A stretch of 64,000 nt of DNA from Vespa crabro (GCF_910589235.1 NC_060956.1:16896999-16960998), one strand, 5' to 3'. Shown: positions 41,306 through 50,530, numbered from the stretch's first letter. The notes: generated by a model not told the origin, from the sequence alone. Program-made: numbers and translations.

Positions 41306-44300
41306 TCTTTCTTTTCCTCTTGCTCTTCTCTCATCCTCTTTCCTAAGAATCTCAGTTCTTATGCGCCCTAACGAACTCACTATTTCTCTCATGCGACTCC
41401 TCGGGCGCTAGACTCCAGACAGACACCAACTCGACGAATTTCTAAGCAGACTGCTTCCATTGTCGTCTCCTCTCTAACTCTAACTCTCTCTCTCTCTCTC
41501 TCTGTCTCCCTCTCTTCCCCTCTCTTTCCCTCTCTCTCTTTCTCTCTTTTTCCCTCTCTCTCTCCCTCTTTCTCTCTTTTACGGCGATTTCTCAGGCCGA
41601 CAGTAACGCTTAATTCGGTAGTTTTCTTCTCTAAGACGAGCGCGCGGATCGAGCTTAAATATTTTAAACGCGAGCGTCTGCCTCGTCGTCCTTGTTGCCC
41701 TTAGCTTTTATTTTAACGAGGAAGAGGGATCGTTGGTAACCCTTCTACCTCGATCTTAATCGAGCTCCTTGGAAAGGTACAATGACCGGAAGAAACATCG
41801 ACTCGACGTTAATTTTCTTTTTATTTTATTCTTTTTATTTCACTGATTTCAAATTGAAAATATATTAAATATAAAATTTTATTAAATAAATAAATAAATA
41901 AGAAATCGTCTATCTACGATTTCACGTGAAAGTAATTTATAATTAATACTCGATCTTGTATAAAATTTATCTGTGATAAATATAAAAAAGAAATAACGCG
42001 TGTAAGTACGTACGAATGATTTTACGTGAAGAAATAAAATGGTTTAGAAACGGTTTAGAACGATCTATATCGTTCGGAACGTAATTTCAAAGTGCAAGTT
42101 GTGACTTCATGCGCATGAATACATCAGTTCTTCATATTAGAAAGGAGATGCGAATGAATGAAAGAAAAGGAACACGAGTGAAACATTAGAACACGAATAA
42201 AATGAGAAAAGGGTAAGTAGCATGTTGCCTGAGATTCACTCGTTATCGCATAAACTATTATTTATTCCCTACGGTGCAATACGTATTCTATTTTTATTCA
42301 AAGATTTTCTTCCTTGGCTATATACACGATTAGAAAGTGGAACGAAATAAACAATACTTTTTGAACGAAATAAACCATTCTTTTTCAAAAAATTTGAGAA
42401 CTAATACGGTAGAACATTGATTTTATCCGAAATAATGTCGGGATGACAATATATTTCCGATAATTAATAATCGATGAGTAATTCTTGGATAATCGAATAA
42501 ATTTTTAATACGAACTGCAGTAAAAGTTAATATCTGTTAATTAAAAAAATATACATTTGTTATAGGTGATAAAGTTATTAATTTCTCAGACAATTAATAT
42601 TTCATTTAATCAATGTTCTATTGTGTTCGTTGCACGTCTATGAGATAAGTTGATTAAAATCGTAATTGTTATTTATAAAATAAAAAAAAAAAAAGAAGAA
42701 AGGGAGAAAAAAATTCATTTTCCATATTAGAGAGAAAGCATTAACATCGAGTAACAAATTTTGCAACCATCCTTATTAACTACTCTAAAAACTACTCTAA
42801 TGAGATTACTCCGAAAATAACGTTCAATGAGATTCTTATCGGTTACTTAATTTCACGTTAGGGAGACTTTGAGATACCGCAGAACTGTGTCTTCAGAGAT
42901 TTTTCTGAGAAATTCCATGTTCCTAGGAAACTACAAGAATAAATTCGCGATGAACAACAGGCAAGTAAAATGGGAGAGTAAAGGGAGTAGGAATGAGGGA
43001 AAAAAAAAAGAGAAATTCTTTGATACAGCGAAAATTACTTGAGAGTTTGGAACTTCTCGAAAGGAAACTATACACCGGAGAATGACAAATTAATGAGACA
43101 AATTTGGACGTTGAAATATAGGCAAACTATAAAAGTAACAAAAGACACGAGTCACTATTATAAAAATTTATGAAATAATAAACCATAATTGTTTCTTTTT
43201 ACGCGTTAATTAGCCGCGTGTTATCGTAAAAAAAAATTAAAAAAAGAGAAACGTCTAACGTCATACATAAACTTTACAAAAACACATGACCTTCCTAAAT
43301 TAACACGTTGACGTTTATGTCACATCTAATACCTCGAATAACTTTTTGTAGATAAAAAAGAACAAAAGAATCTTTTTACTTTTATTAAGAACTTATATAC
43401 ATTTAGTTTTCTAACTGACCTAAAAGAAAAATTTTAAAAGCGTTTTAAATAAAACTTTCAAATTTAGCATAATGAAGGTATTTAAGGTCTTATATAAAAA
43501 GATTACAAAGATATTATATAAAAGAGGATGTTCCTTTTTTTTCTTTCATTCATTCTTTCCATTTATATCGCACAGGTAATTAACTTATCGCTAAATTGAT
43601 AGATACGATTGTCAAAGAATTATTATTATTCGTCTATAACCATTAATGCTAGATGAAAGCGAGATCTACATTTACATCGAGTGTATATGCTTTGCTCCTT
43701 ATTCTCATGATTAAACAGAGAAATTTCGTCTGTTATGTTCATGCAGCCCAGTTGGAAGCCGCGAGGCATTTACAGGGTGAGTACCAATTGGCATGCCTTG
43801 AGTGCCTACATCGTAAGGTTGTTTCCACCCTAAATCTACACTACAGATACATCGTTTATTTAAGAGACGTGCGTAATTAAGATAACATTATTATGAAAAT
43901 GATACTACATTATGACGAATCTCCGACCATAAATTGAAGTGTTCGTCCTTCTCTACGCAATGTTTTCCTCCGTTAAAACGTATATCAAAGATTAAGTTGT
44001 TCTCAGCAGCAACCTCTTGAGACGTTATATTAATTATTAATCTTTGTAGAGACTACAAACAATCTAACAAAGATACTAAATCGTATCGTTTTTATATATT
44101 CGATCCTTTTTTCAATGAGTATCTACAAATTTTACGCATAAACTTATATGCTTTATTTATGTATAGGAAAAATTTTTCTATCAATATACTTATCTTCTCA
44201 AAAACTATAATATTTTATTAAGTGCTATCCTGCAAATATATATATATATATATAACCAAATTAATTCAAACATTTCTATTTAAATGTTTTATCCTATATA

Positions 44301-47300
44301 AATATAAAATATGAGAATACATAACTTTGTTCAGTACATGAAACTAGATTGATGAATTTGTATGGAAGAATGAAATTCAAAGATCTTTTAACAACTTAAT
44401 AATTTAAATCATTATCAATCTAAATCTATTTAAGTCCATTCATTCCTACGATTTGAAATATGGATCGAAGAATATATAACTAATATTTGTTATTTTATTT
44501 AGACCGAAGGTATCACGATGAGACCAGGTCTACCAGGACAGAAAGGTGAATCAGGTACAGCAGGAAATCCTGGTCCGAAAGGAGAAGCCGGAATTCCGGG
44601 TGGAAAGGGCGTCAAGGGAGAACCTGGTCACAAGGGTGGAAAAGGAGAACACGGGAAGGAAGGTCCAAGAGGAATACAAGGATTCAAAGGAGAACCAGGT
44701 GCTCCAGGAGCGCCAGGACTTCCTGGTGCACCTGGAGAGAATGGAAGACCAGCAGAAAAGGGTGACAAGGGTGATGCTGGGCCCGAAGGGAAGCCAGGTC
44801 CACCTGGTCCACCAGGATCACCAGGGCCTAGTGGTCCAGGTGGTATAAACGTTGGAGATACAGGTGAAAATTTCAATAATTAGCACATTCAAATTTATTA
44901 AAAATCATATATAAAGATAAAATTAATAATGCAATTTGTGTAATATATAGTGGAGATTCAGGTGAAATTTTCAATAATTACCTCCTTGAAGTTCATTACA
45001 TATTGTATAATGTATAAAGATCAACGATAAAGTTATTAGAATATCTAAACGAAATTATAAAATATTCGCAAGCATTGCTTTGTACAACGAAATCTATTCT
45101 ATTTCCAACTCGTGCTACAGTATTACTTCTCTATCAACAGCTGGCAAAATAACTTGATACGCTTATTCGTTAACTAAATTCACTGAATGCAAATTCTACA
45201 AAGCGTAAATGGTTCCGTACCACTATTTTACTACCAAATATCTTGAAACTCAAGGAACTTCCTTAGTCTAAAATATTTCTTTCTTTTAATTGAAATGCAT
45301 ATCTTAATTAGAATACTTTAATTAATTCACTCTATTCAAGTAAATATACGATTGTATTTTTCCAATTTCCTCTACATTTGCATTGTAATTTTATATGTAT
45401 CTTTTACGATTAGAGAAACGATTCGTAAAAATCCATTTTTATACGATTCTCAATGAATGGAATATTTACTAATGATTAAAACATTCGATAATTTAATAAC
45501 TATCGTGTTAACAAATCAATCGACAAATAGAATAATAAGTTACGAATAATAATTTTTCTACAGTTACAAAAATTCTGAATTAACTCCGTTCATAAAGTGA
45601 TTTATGAAATTCATGTAAAGGGTTAGAAGAGAAGGGTGAGAAGGGTGAATCCGGACCACGTGGTTACAAAGGCGATCAAGGAACTAAAGGCGAAAAAGGA
45701 GATAAAGGGGAGTCCGGACCAGCCGGTATACCGGGTGTAAATGGAATTCAAGGACCGCAAGGAGATAAAGGCGAACCCGGTAAGGACGGAGTTCCCGGAG
45801 CTTCTGGAATTCCGGGTCTGAAAGGAGAAAGAGGTGAAAGGGGTCCTCCTGGTGTTACTGCCATCGCCAATTCCGGTGACTATATTACCATCAAAGGAGA
45901 AAAAGGTGCAGAAGGTAAAAGAGGAAGAAGAGGTCGTCCTGGACCACCAGGTCCTGTTGGACCACCCGGAAAGCCAGGAGTAATGGGAGAAATTGGTCTA
46001 CCAGGATGGATGGTAAGGAAAGAATAAATTTCTCTTACCTAATCGTTTGATTTCTTTATACCCGAATAAACTCTTTTACATATCCTGCATTATATTATCG
46101 AATAAACTCATGCAGATTTCTCTTTTAATGCTGCATGAAGAATAATATAAAGGTAAGAAAGAAAAAGAAAATAATGAACGAGAATTTAAGTACAAATATA
46201 AATTTTGTTTGGAGAGAGGAAGTAAGATTCGTGTTTATCGATTTCCGATAACTAATACTTGTCTTATAAACTTTCATAGGGCCGTCCTGGAACACCAGGA
46301 ATTCCAGGAAGTCCAGGCTCGGCTGGATCGAAAGGAGAGAAAGGAGAACCAGGAGCACCAAGTTCTTATGGAATCCCAGTTGGTGTAAGATTCTTGTATA
46401 ATAATCTTCGGGATAAAAAAAAAACAGATAAAATATGCTCACATACGTGCCACATCGTTTATTTTAGAGGAAAGGTGAAAAAGGAGATGATGGAATGCCA
46501 GGAATTCCAGGACAGCATGGAAGAGACGGACAACGAGGACCACCAGGACCACCTGGTCCACCTGGCCCATCTTCTCAAGGAAACTATATTGCTGTACCAG
46601 GACCTCCAGGTCCCCCAGGACCGCCAGGTCCACCTGGACTCTCTTTGATAGGGCAAAAAGGCGAACCAGGAATTGGTAGAAGTCATATTTTCGGAGAAAG
46701 AGATTATTATGGAATGAGGCAAGGTAGGATAACATGCATAACTAAAGATAACAAAGCAACGTCAATGTATAAATGGCAACGTTTGTAGAAATATATGCAT
46801 GTACATATTTCCCATGAGAATGCCTCATAATTTAAACATAAATTTGCTTACGTGCGTACCGCAAGGACCCAGAAGCAGTTTGGACGAATTGAAGGCACTT
46901 CGTGAATTAAAGCAGCTAAAAGAATTAAAGGAACATTTAGGTAGCTTCATAAATTACCATAACACAGAAAACTTTCATAATATTATATCAATCATTGTTA
47001 ATCATTGAAACTCGTAAATATATTTTCATTTAAATATTGTTTGTGTTAATAAAATAAAAGGGATCTGCGAAATCTTGTTAGTTTAATTATATATTTCATA
47101 GACAAGATTATTTATTATCAGTAAACCTATACCGTTCCATTAAAGGTTCTGTTACTGCGGCTACGAGAGGTCCTTTGGAAAGTACAACAAAGATTGTCCC
47201 AGGAGCAGTAACATTTCAAAATACGGAAGCTATGACAAAGGTAAAGATATCATTAACCTGTATATATTACAGTAATACTTTTCGAAAATTCCTTTTTATA

Positions 47301-48399
47301 TTAATAGCTTTTCCCTTGATATCGTAGATGTCGAGTGTCAGCCCAGTTGGAACTCTGGCATATATCATAGACGAACAAGCTTTGCTTGTAAGAGTTAACA
47401 ATGGATGGCAATATATAGCAGTTAGTATAACAATTTGAATGCAAAACATATATTTGATACTGTTGTATACTTATCTCGTATCTTTCAGCTTGGCTCACTT
47501 CTTCCAATAACAACTCCTGCACCACCAACAACGGCACCACCTCCAGCAAATCCACCTTTCGAAGCTTCAAACCTGATAAATCAAATACCAGTGAAGGCGG
47601 ACGGTACAGGAGTGAGTTATCTTTATTTAATATACTTTATAGGAAAATTTAAATAAATTTATCCGATTCTAAACTGAAAATAATAATTTCTTTCTGCTAT
47701 CAAGTGGTATCCTCGAATGGTAAGATAAATTATGTCATTATTTAAGACGCATTTGGACTAATTAGGCTCATTATCTAATTAATAAGTATATACTTATTAT
47801 GATATGTATGTAATTTTTTAGTTAAGAATGGCAGCACTAAACGAACCATTTACCGGAGACATGCATGGTGTAAGAGGTGCAGATTACGCTTGCTATCGTC
47901 AAGCAAAAAGAGCAGGCTTGAGAGGTACTTTCCGTGCATTCTTAAGCTCCAGAGTGCAAAACGTTGATAGTATCGTTAGACTTGGAGATCGTGATCTTCC
48001 AATCGTTAATATCAAGGTAAAATCTTTAATAAAAAATAATTTATTATATTACTATTCAAAGGATAAAGAAAAATAAAATCTTAACATTTTTAGGGTGACG
48101 TTCTTTTCAATTCGTGGAAAGAAATGTTCAATGGCAATGGAGCCTACTTTTCTCAAAACCCAAGAATCTATAGTTTCAATGGGAAAAATATTCTAACAGA
48201 CTTTGCCTGGTAATTAATAATAATTTTAAAGATAACAATGATCAATCAATACTATATGAATTTGTCAGAAACAAAAACAAGCAGTTTCGAATAGTTCAAT
48301 TATTTATAGTAAAATACTGTAATATATAATCAATTTCTTTTTTATTATCTTATTTGAGATTATTATTGATCTATTACATTTATTCTCGATAATTGTTTA

Positions 48400-48459
<60 letters not shown>

Positions 48460-49274
48460 AACTCTTTTAACATTTATTTTAAACAACGCTCTATGCAGCT
48501 TAAGTTAAACAAGATTATTTGCTGCGAGGATTAATGATAGGATTAAAAAAGTTAATAATAGATGGTACTCGTAAGCAACGCTTGTAGCAAAGTGAATCGA
48601 AAAAGTTAGATTCAGATGATCACAATAACAAATTCATTCCTTGCTAATAAAAGTATTTTATTTTTTATATCGTTAATTTAGAGCATGTGTTATCTTCTAG
48701 TCTTTCTAAAAATCTAATTGACTGACATGAACTACCTTATTTATCGTTTATCTCAAGAATCGATGATGCTAAATGTTACATATTATCAACGAAGCATGCA
48801 GTGAGATCTATTTCTAAAGCGTCATATTTAAATAATCAGAGAAATATGAACAAACATAATTGATTAATGATAATCTTAAATCAAACAATAAATAAATATT
48901 TCACTTTTTCTAACGAATTCTTATAAAATCAGCTTTTAGTAATCTAGTATGAATTATTATGAATTGTCTATCATTTTAGGCCGGAAAAAGTAGCATGGCA
49001 TGGTTCGCACAAACTCGGAGATCGAGCGATGGACACTTATTGCGATGCCTGGCATTCAAGCAGCTCTGATCGTTATGGATTAGGATCACCTCTAATAGGA
49101 GGTCGGCTTTTGGAGCAAGTTCGTTACTCCTGCGATAACAAGTTTGCCCTACTCTGCATAGAAGTGACCAGCGAGGTCACGAGAAGACGAAGGAACAGCG
49201 ATGCTGTGGAAGATGATGTAGAGATGACAGAGAGCGATTATAAGAGACATTTGGAAACGTTAATGAAAAATTGA
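34211..49274 (+). CDS. Mp: Multiplexin (collagen XV/XVIII-type) C-terminal part, 18 exons, 5' end missing
   Basis: Secreted basement-membrane collagen/proteoglycan; its C-terminal endostatin can be released by proteolysis in known family members. Exons read: 34211-34281, 38482-38563, 38720-38829, 39720-39896, 40016-40213, 43747-43776, 44503-44863, 45621-46012, 46280-46384, 46468-46723, 46866-46940, 47146-47240, 47328-47420, 47489-47611, 47705-47719, 47822-48016, 48094-48209, 48980-49274. All junctions are GT-AG and phases agree throughout, giving 928 codons and TGA at 49272. Domain order is acidic/Pro-rich linker, several Gly-X-Y blocks separated by non-collagenous breaks (the multiplexin hallmark), Leu-rich helix, XV/XVIII trimerisation domain, Thr/Pro hinge, endostatin. 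The first visible exon starts in phase 1, so coding exons lie upstream. The signal peptide and TSPN domain expected from the family were not found here. Drosophila has a single such gene, Mp; the symbol is by homology. Fibrillar and type IV collagens are excluded by the endostatin domain. Confidence 0.93.
34282..38481 (+). other. Mp intron of 4.2 kb
   Basis: Phase-0 intron between two linker exons. No further exon recognised. Contains a 122-bp-period tandem duplication near its 3' end (37993-38230) and GC-richer patches at about 36400-36640 and 37780-37990. Confidence 0.55.
37993..38230. repeat. Tandem duplication, two copies with a 122-bp period
   Basis: Copy 1 (37993-38108) and copy 2 (38115-38230) share GTCTTCACTA, TGGCTTTTAAC, TTTATTTTTTAA-like, CGAATGAAT, TTTTATATGGGAAT and TAATACCAAAG in the same order and spacing, with scattered substitutions. 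Confidence 0.9.
38482..38563 (+). CDS. Mp: Mp exon: acidic then proline-rich linker
   Basis: Acceptor TTCGTAG, donor GTGAGT. The peptide starts with acidic residues (DREYDEDKNEE) and becomes Pro-rich (PPPFITPPPPNPD), a flexible spacer before the first triple helix. One base at the end pairs with two at the start of the next exon to make Tyr. Confidence 0.85.
38720..38829 (+). CDS. Mp: Mp exon: first Gly-X-Y block
   Basis: Encodes the first collagenous stretch. It opens with charged triplets (KGEKGEKGDKGE), which are typical of protein-binding, flexible helix, and ends with GPPGPPGPPGPG, a very stable helix. The block then breaks at YDPNDE. The exon is phase 1 in and phase 0 out. Confidence 0.93.
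38957..39125. repeat. AT-rich minisatellite with ATAACGTATATAAAA blocks
   Basis: (AT)n runs alternate with the block ATAACGTATATAAAATATAT starting near 38991 and again near 39061 (70-bp period). A shortened third copy starts near 39107. Lies in an Mp intron. Confidence 0.93.
39720..39896 (+). CDS. Mp: Mp exon: short helix, Cys-containing break with N-glycan sequon, helix
   Basis: 59 codons between a T-rich acceptor and a GTACGT donor. After DWPIKIPH come a short helix (GPAGPKGEPGE) and a non-collagenous break starting CTCNATAL. The two closely spaced cysteines could make inter-chain bonds, and NAT is an N-glycosylation sequon. The helix resumes at GPKGEPGVPGKEG. Confidence 0.93.
40016..40213 (+). 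CDS. Mp: Mp exon: uninterrupted Gly-X-Y block
   Basis: 66 codons, almost all Gly-X-Y, continuing the frame of the previous exon across a 119-bp intron. It ends GKGEFSGYD before a GTAAGT donor. A 3.5-kb intron follows, the largest internal intron within the collagenous region. Confidence 0.95.
40540..41760. promoter_or_regulatory. CpG-richer island inside Mp intron, candidate internal promoter
   Basis: CpG dinucleotides cluster at 40575-40640 (for example CGGTCGGACGGTCGCGG) and at 41580-41710 (GAGCGCGCGGATCGAGC), well above the flanking AT-rich intron. A donor-like CTCAC/GTAAGA lies at 40684-40690. Worm and vertebrate multiplexin genes use internal promoters, which makes this placement plausible. 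No TATA box or start-site motif was identified. Confidence 0.3.
41243..41580. repeat. CT-rich microsatellites with a CA tract
   Basis: (CT)n 41243-41284 running into (CA)n 41286-41305, and a second CT/CCT-rich tract at 41478-41580. Confidence 0.95.
43747..43776 (+). CDS. Mp: Mp exon: 30-nt exon in a helix break
   Basis: Ten codons (PSWKPRGIYR) between an ATGCAG acceptor and a strong GTGAGT donor, phase 0 on both sides. It joins SGYD of the preceding exon to TEGITMRPG of the next and forms part of a non-collagenous break. A signal-peptide-like reading frame overlaps it, but that frame does not join the collagen frame. As the exon is short, phase-neutral and isolated between long introns, it could be alternatively spliced. 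Confidence 0.72.
44503..44863 (+). CDS. Mp: Mp exon: long Gly-X-Y block
   Basis: About 115 residues of Gly-X-Y after the leader TEGITMRP, rich in KGE/PGE triplets and ending GPSGPGGINVGDT. The donor is the GTGAAA within GGAGATACAG/GTGAAA. One spare G pairs with GG at the next exon to give Gly. A near copy of this donor region lies 98 bp downstream in the intron. Confidence 0.95.
45621..46012 (+). CDS. Mp: Mp exon: helix, break, basic cluster, helix
   Basis: Largest collagenous exon (130 codons plus two bases). The helix (GEKGESGPRGYKGDQG and on) is interrupted by VTAIANSGDYITI and resumes with a strongly basic GKRGRRGRPG, a likely heparin/heparan-sulfate-binding patch. The end, GLPGWM, precedes a GTAAGG donor. 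Confidence 0.95.
46280..46384 (+). CDS. Mp: Mp exon: Gly-X-Y block ending in a short break
   Basis: 35 codons from GRPGTPGIPG to SSYGIPVG, then a GTAAGA donor. Both phases are 0. The Ser/Tyr-containing break continues the multiplexin pattern of many short interruptions. Confidence 0.93.
46468..46723 (+). CDS. Mp: Mp exon: last helices with polyproline-type triplets
   Basis: Starts RKGEKGDDG after a TTTTAG acceptor. It carries two runs of GPP triplets around a SSQGNYIAV break and ends in a non-collagenous, aromatic-containing stretch (SHIFGERDYYGMRQ). The GPP runs should nucleate and stabilise the C-terminal end of the triple helix, next to the trimerisation domain. Confidence 0.95.
46866..46940 (+). 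CDS. Mp: Mp exon: leucine/lysine/glutamate repeat helix
   Basis: 24 codons plus flanking split codons, encoding PRSSLDELKALRELKQLKEL and a short continuation. Leu falls at nearly every third residue with Lys and Glu between. It lies between the last Gly-X-Y block and the trimerisation domain and is predicted to be helical. The DNA underneath repeats a nine-base unit close to GAATTAAAG. Confidence 0.9.
47146..47420 (+). CDS. Mp: Mp exons (47146-47240, 47328-47420): trimerisation domain
   Basis: Two exons split by an 87-bp intron encode the non-collagenous trimerisation domain of the XV/XVIII family. Recognisable pieces are GAVTFQNTEAMTK, the MSSVSPVGTLAYIIDEQALL strand pair, and VRVNNGWQYIALGSLLP, which runs into the next exon and aligns with the vertebrate VRVRNG...VQL segment. 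The domain nucleates chain trimers, and its length and spacing match the family. Confidence 0.93.
47489..47611 (+). CDS. Mp: Mp exon: end of trimerisation domain and Thr/Pro hinge
   Basis: Starts LGSLLP, the last strand of the trimerisation domain. A hinge dense in Thr and Pro follows (ITTPAPPTTAPPPANPP), then FEASNLINQIPVKADGTG. In vertebrates this protease-sensitive hinge is where endostatin is released, and the Thr/Pro density suggests O-glycosylation here. Phase 0 in and out, GTGAGT donor. Confidence 0.93.
47705..47719 (+). CDS. Mp: Mp 15-nt microexon (WYPRM) at the start of endostatin
   Basis: TTTCTTTCTGCTATCAAG is a good acceptor and GTAAGA a strong donor. The five codons between them read WYPRM, phase 0 on both sides. 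Joined to the next exon they give WYPRM/LRMAALN, which resembles the first strand of vertebrate endostatin (aromatic, Pro, hydrophobics, then VALN). Without it the domain would start abruptly at LRMAALN. Inference from splice signals and family alignment. Confidence 0.7.
47822..49274 (+). CDS. Mp: Mp exons (47822-48016, 48094-48209, 48980-49274): endostatin domain and C-terminal tail
   Basis: C-type-lectin-like endostatin fold. Conserved marks are LN.P..GDMHGVRGADYACYRQA, AGLRGTFRAFLSS, IVNIKGDVLFNSW, IYSFNGK, the split Trp codon in FAWPEKVAWHGS, DTYCDAWHS, SPLIGGRLLEQ and SCDNKFALLCIE. All four cysteines that form the two endostatin disulfides are present. His residues that bind zinc in vertebrate endostatin are not seen. 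After CIE the protein runs about 36 residues further, with an RRRR cluster and an acidic stretch (AVEDDVEMTESD), before TGA at 49272-49274. The 770-bp intron before the last exon holds an (AT)n tract. Confidence 0.95.
48403..48455. repeat. (AT)n microsatellite in the last Mp intron
   Basis: About 53 bp of alternating AT within the 48210-48979 intron. Confidence 0.97.
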
Positions 49275-50530
49275 AGATTCTCGTTAAACATAAATATTTC
49301 CAAGCCGTTATGTAAATAGAAATCGAGATGTACCGACCGTAAAGATTGTATCGAACAAACTGTGGATGACATAACTGTACTCGCATTGAAACAAAAAAAA
49401 AAAACAAACAAAAAAGAAAACATCAAGCGACACATATACCAAAAACAAAAATGTTTAGAATGAATGTGAACAAATCATGAAAAGAATGGAAACGGTCACG
49501 TTTCATCTCATTTCTCATATCCTGGAATGCTACTATCCTCTCTATTTCCAAAGTTATAAATCGTAAGTAAAGCCCTTATTATCGCTTCAGAGAAGTTTCC
49601 GTTTATCCTCTTAAAAAGAAGACTGATCGTCTAGACATACTACGTTCGTCAACGTTTCATATCGATCATCATACCGTAATATTAATGAAAACGTCGAATC
49701 GAGCGGATAAGTTTTGAAAAAAAAAAAAAAGAAAGAAAAAGGAAAAAAATCTCATAAACTTTCAGAATCTCAGAGCATTCTCTGTCTCTCGAATTATTTA
49801 AGCGTTCCCTTTAAAAAATTATCTACGTCCAGCGCTCAATTTCCTTCTCTCTTTGCCTGATATCCTAAAAAGAGGAAAAAACTCTGAATGGAAAAATTTC
49901 TAAGGCACGCACGATTGATCACGATTTGATGTTTAGATCGTAAATTATTGCTCTTTAAAAACCTAAGTAAATCTAAACGGAGATCATATCCGCGCATCGA
50001 GACGCGTTTACATTTTAGCCGATACATATGAGTGTGTATGTTAGATGTAAGAGAAACATCAATTAAGAATTCCATATGATGAGTCGCTGTTCGTTTCAAG
50101 TGAAGATCAGATTTATGCTCTGCGCGATATGTAAGTTGCATTAATTGTCTCATAATCGTACAGTGTTGTTTTCTGATCGAGAACTGTGCGAGTGAATGAT
50201 TTTTTGGAGAATTGCCAAAGCTTCGTAAACTGCCAGACTAACGAATAATATCTTCATAAACTTATTTAAAAGAGTTCACTCGTTCAGTTCGTACTTCTTA
50301 CTCTTTCAGGAAACGAACATTTTTCCCATCTTATCATTACCGCTTCATATCACGAGCATGAATCGAATCAGTGTTGTCTGTAACTTGAGAATATATTACG
50401 ATTAACATTAAACTAATTTATTACAGTTATGTAGAAAAAGAGAAAAAAAAACGTTGTAACTCTATATACTTAGGTTGTCAGCATGCTTGTCGGCGAATAC
50501 AACGCAAATAAATGGAACTTTTTAATGTAA
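49275..50530 (+). other. Predicted 3' UTR of Mp
   Basis: No coding sequence seen after the stop. A canonical AATAAA at 50507-50512 with A-rich and T-rich flanks is the first convincing poly(A) signal; another AATAAA lies at 50662-50667. The UTR contains A-runs near 49390 and 49720. The end coordinate is an estimate. Confidence 0.5.

Larger units (their letters stand above)
40214..43746 (+). other. 3.5-kb Mp intron
   Basis: Holds a GC/CpG-richer island (about 40540-41760) with CT/CA repeats, then AT-rich sequence. No other exon recognised. Confidence 0.6.

Noticed and set aside
43653..43776. A signal-peptide-like frame (MKARSTFTSSVYALLLILMI...) overlapping the 30-nt Mp exon, with TATATAAAA upstream, suggesting an alternative secreted start
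   Set aside because: With the GTGAGT donor after base 43776 this frame ends one base past a codon, while the next exon (44503) must be entered in phase 0. It would not read the collagen frame. The overlapping frame PSWKPRGIYR does fit both neighbours. An unseen donor would be needed to rescue the idea.
44546..44876. Second + frame and - strand Pro/Gly frame across the large collagen exon
   Set aside because: Shadow frames of the Gly-X-Y repeat. Only the frame starting TEGITMRPG is in phase with the flanking exons.
47301..47570. - strand frames over the trimerisation and hinge exons
   Set aside because: Antisense shadows; they cross the GT-AG introns of the + gene and resemble no protein.
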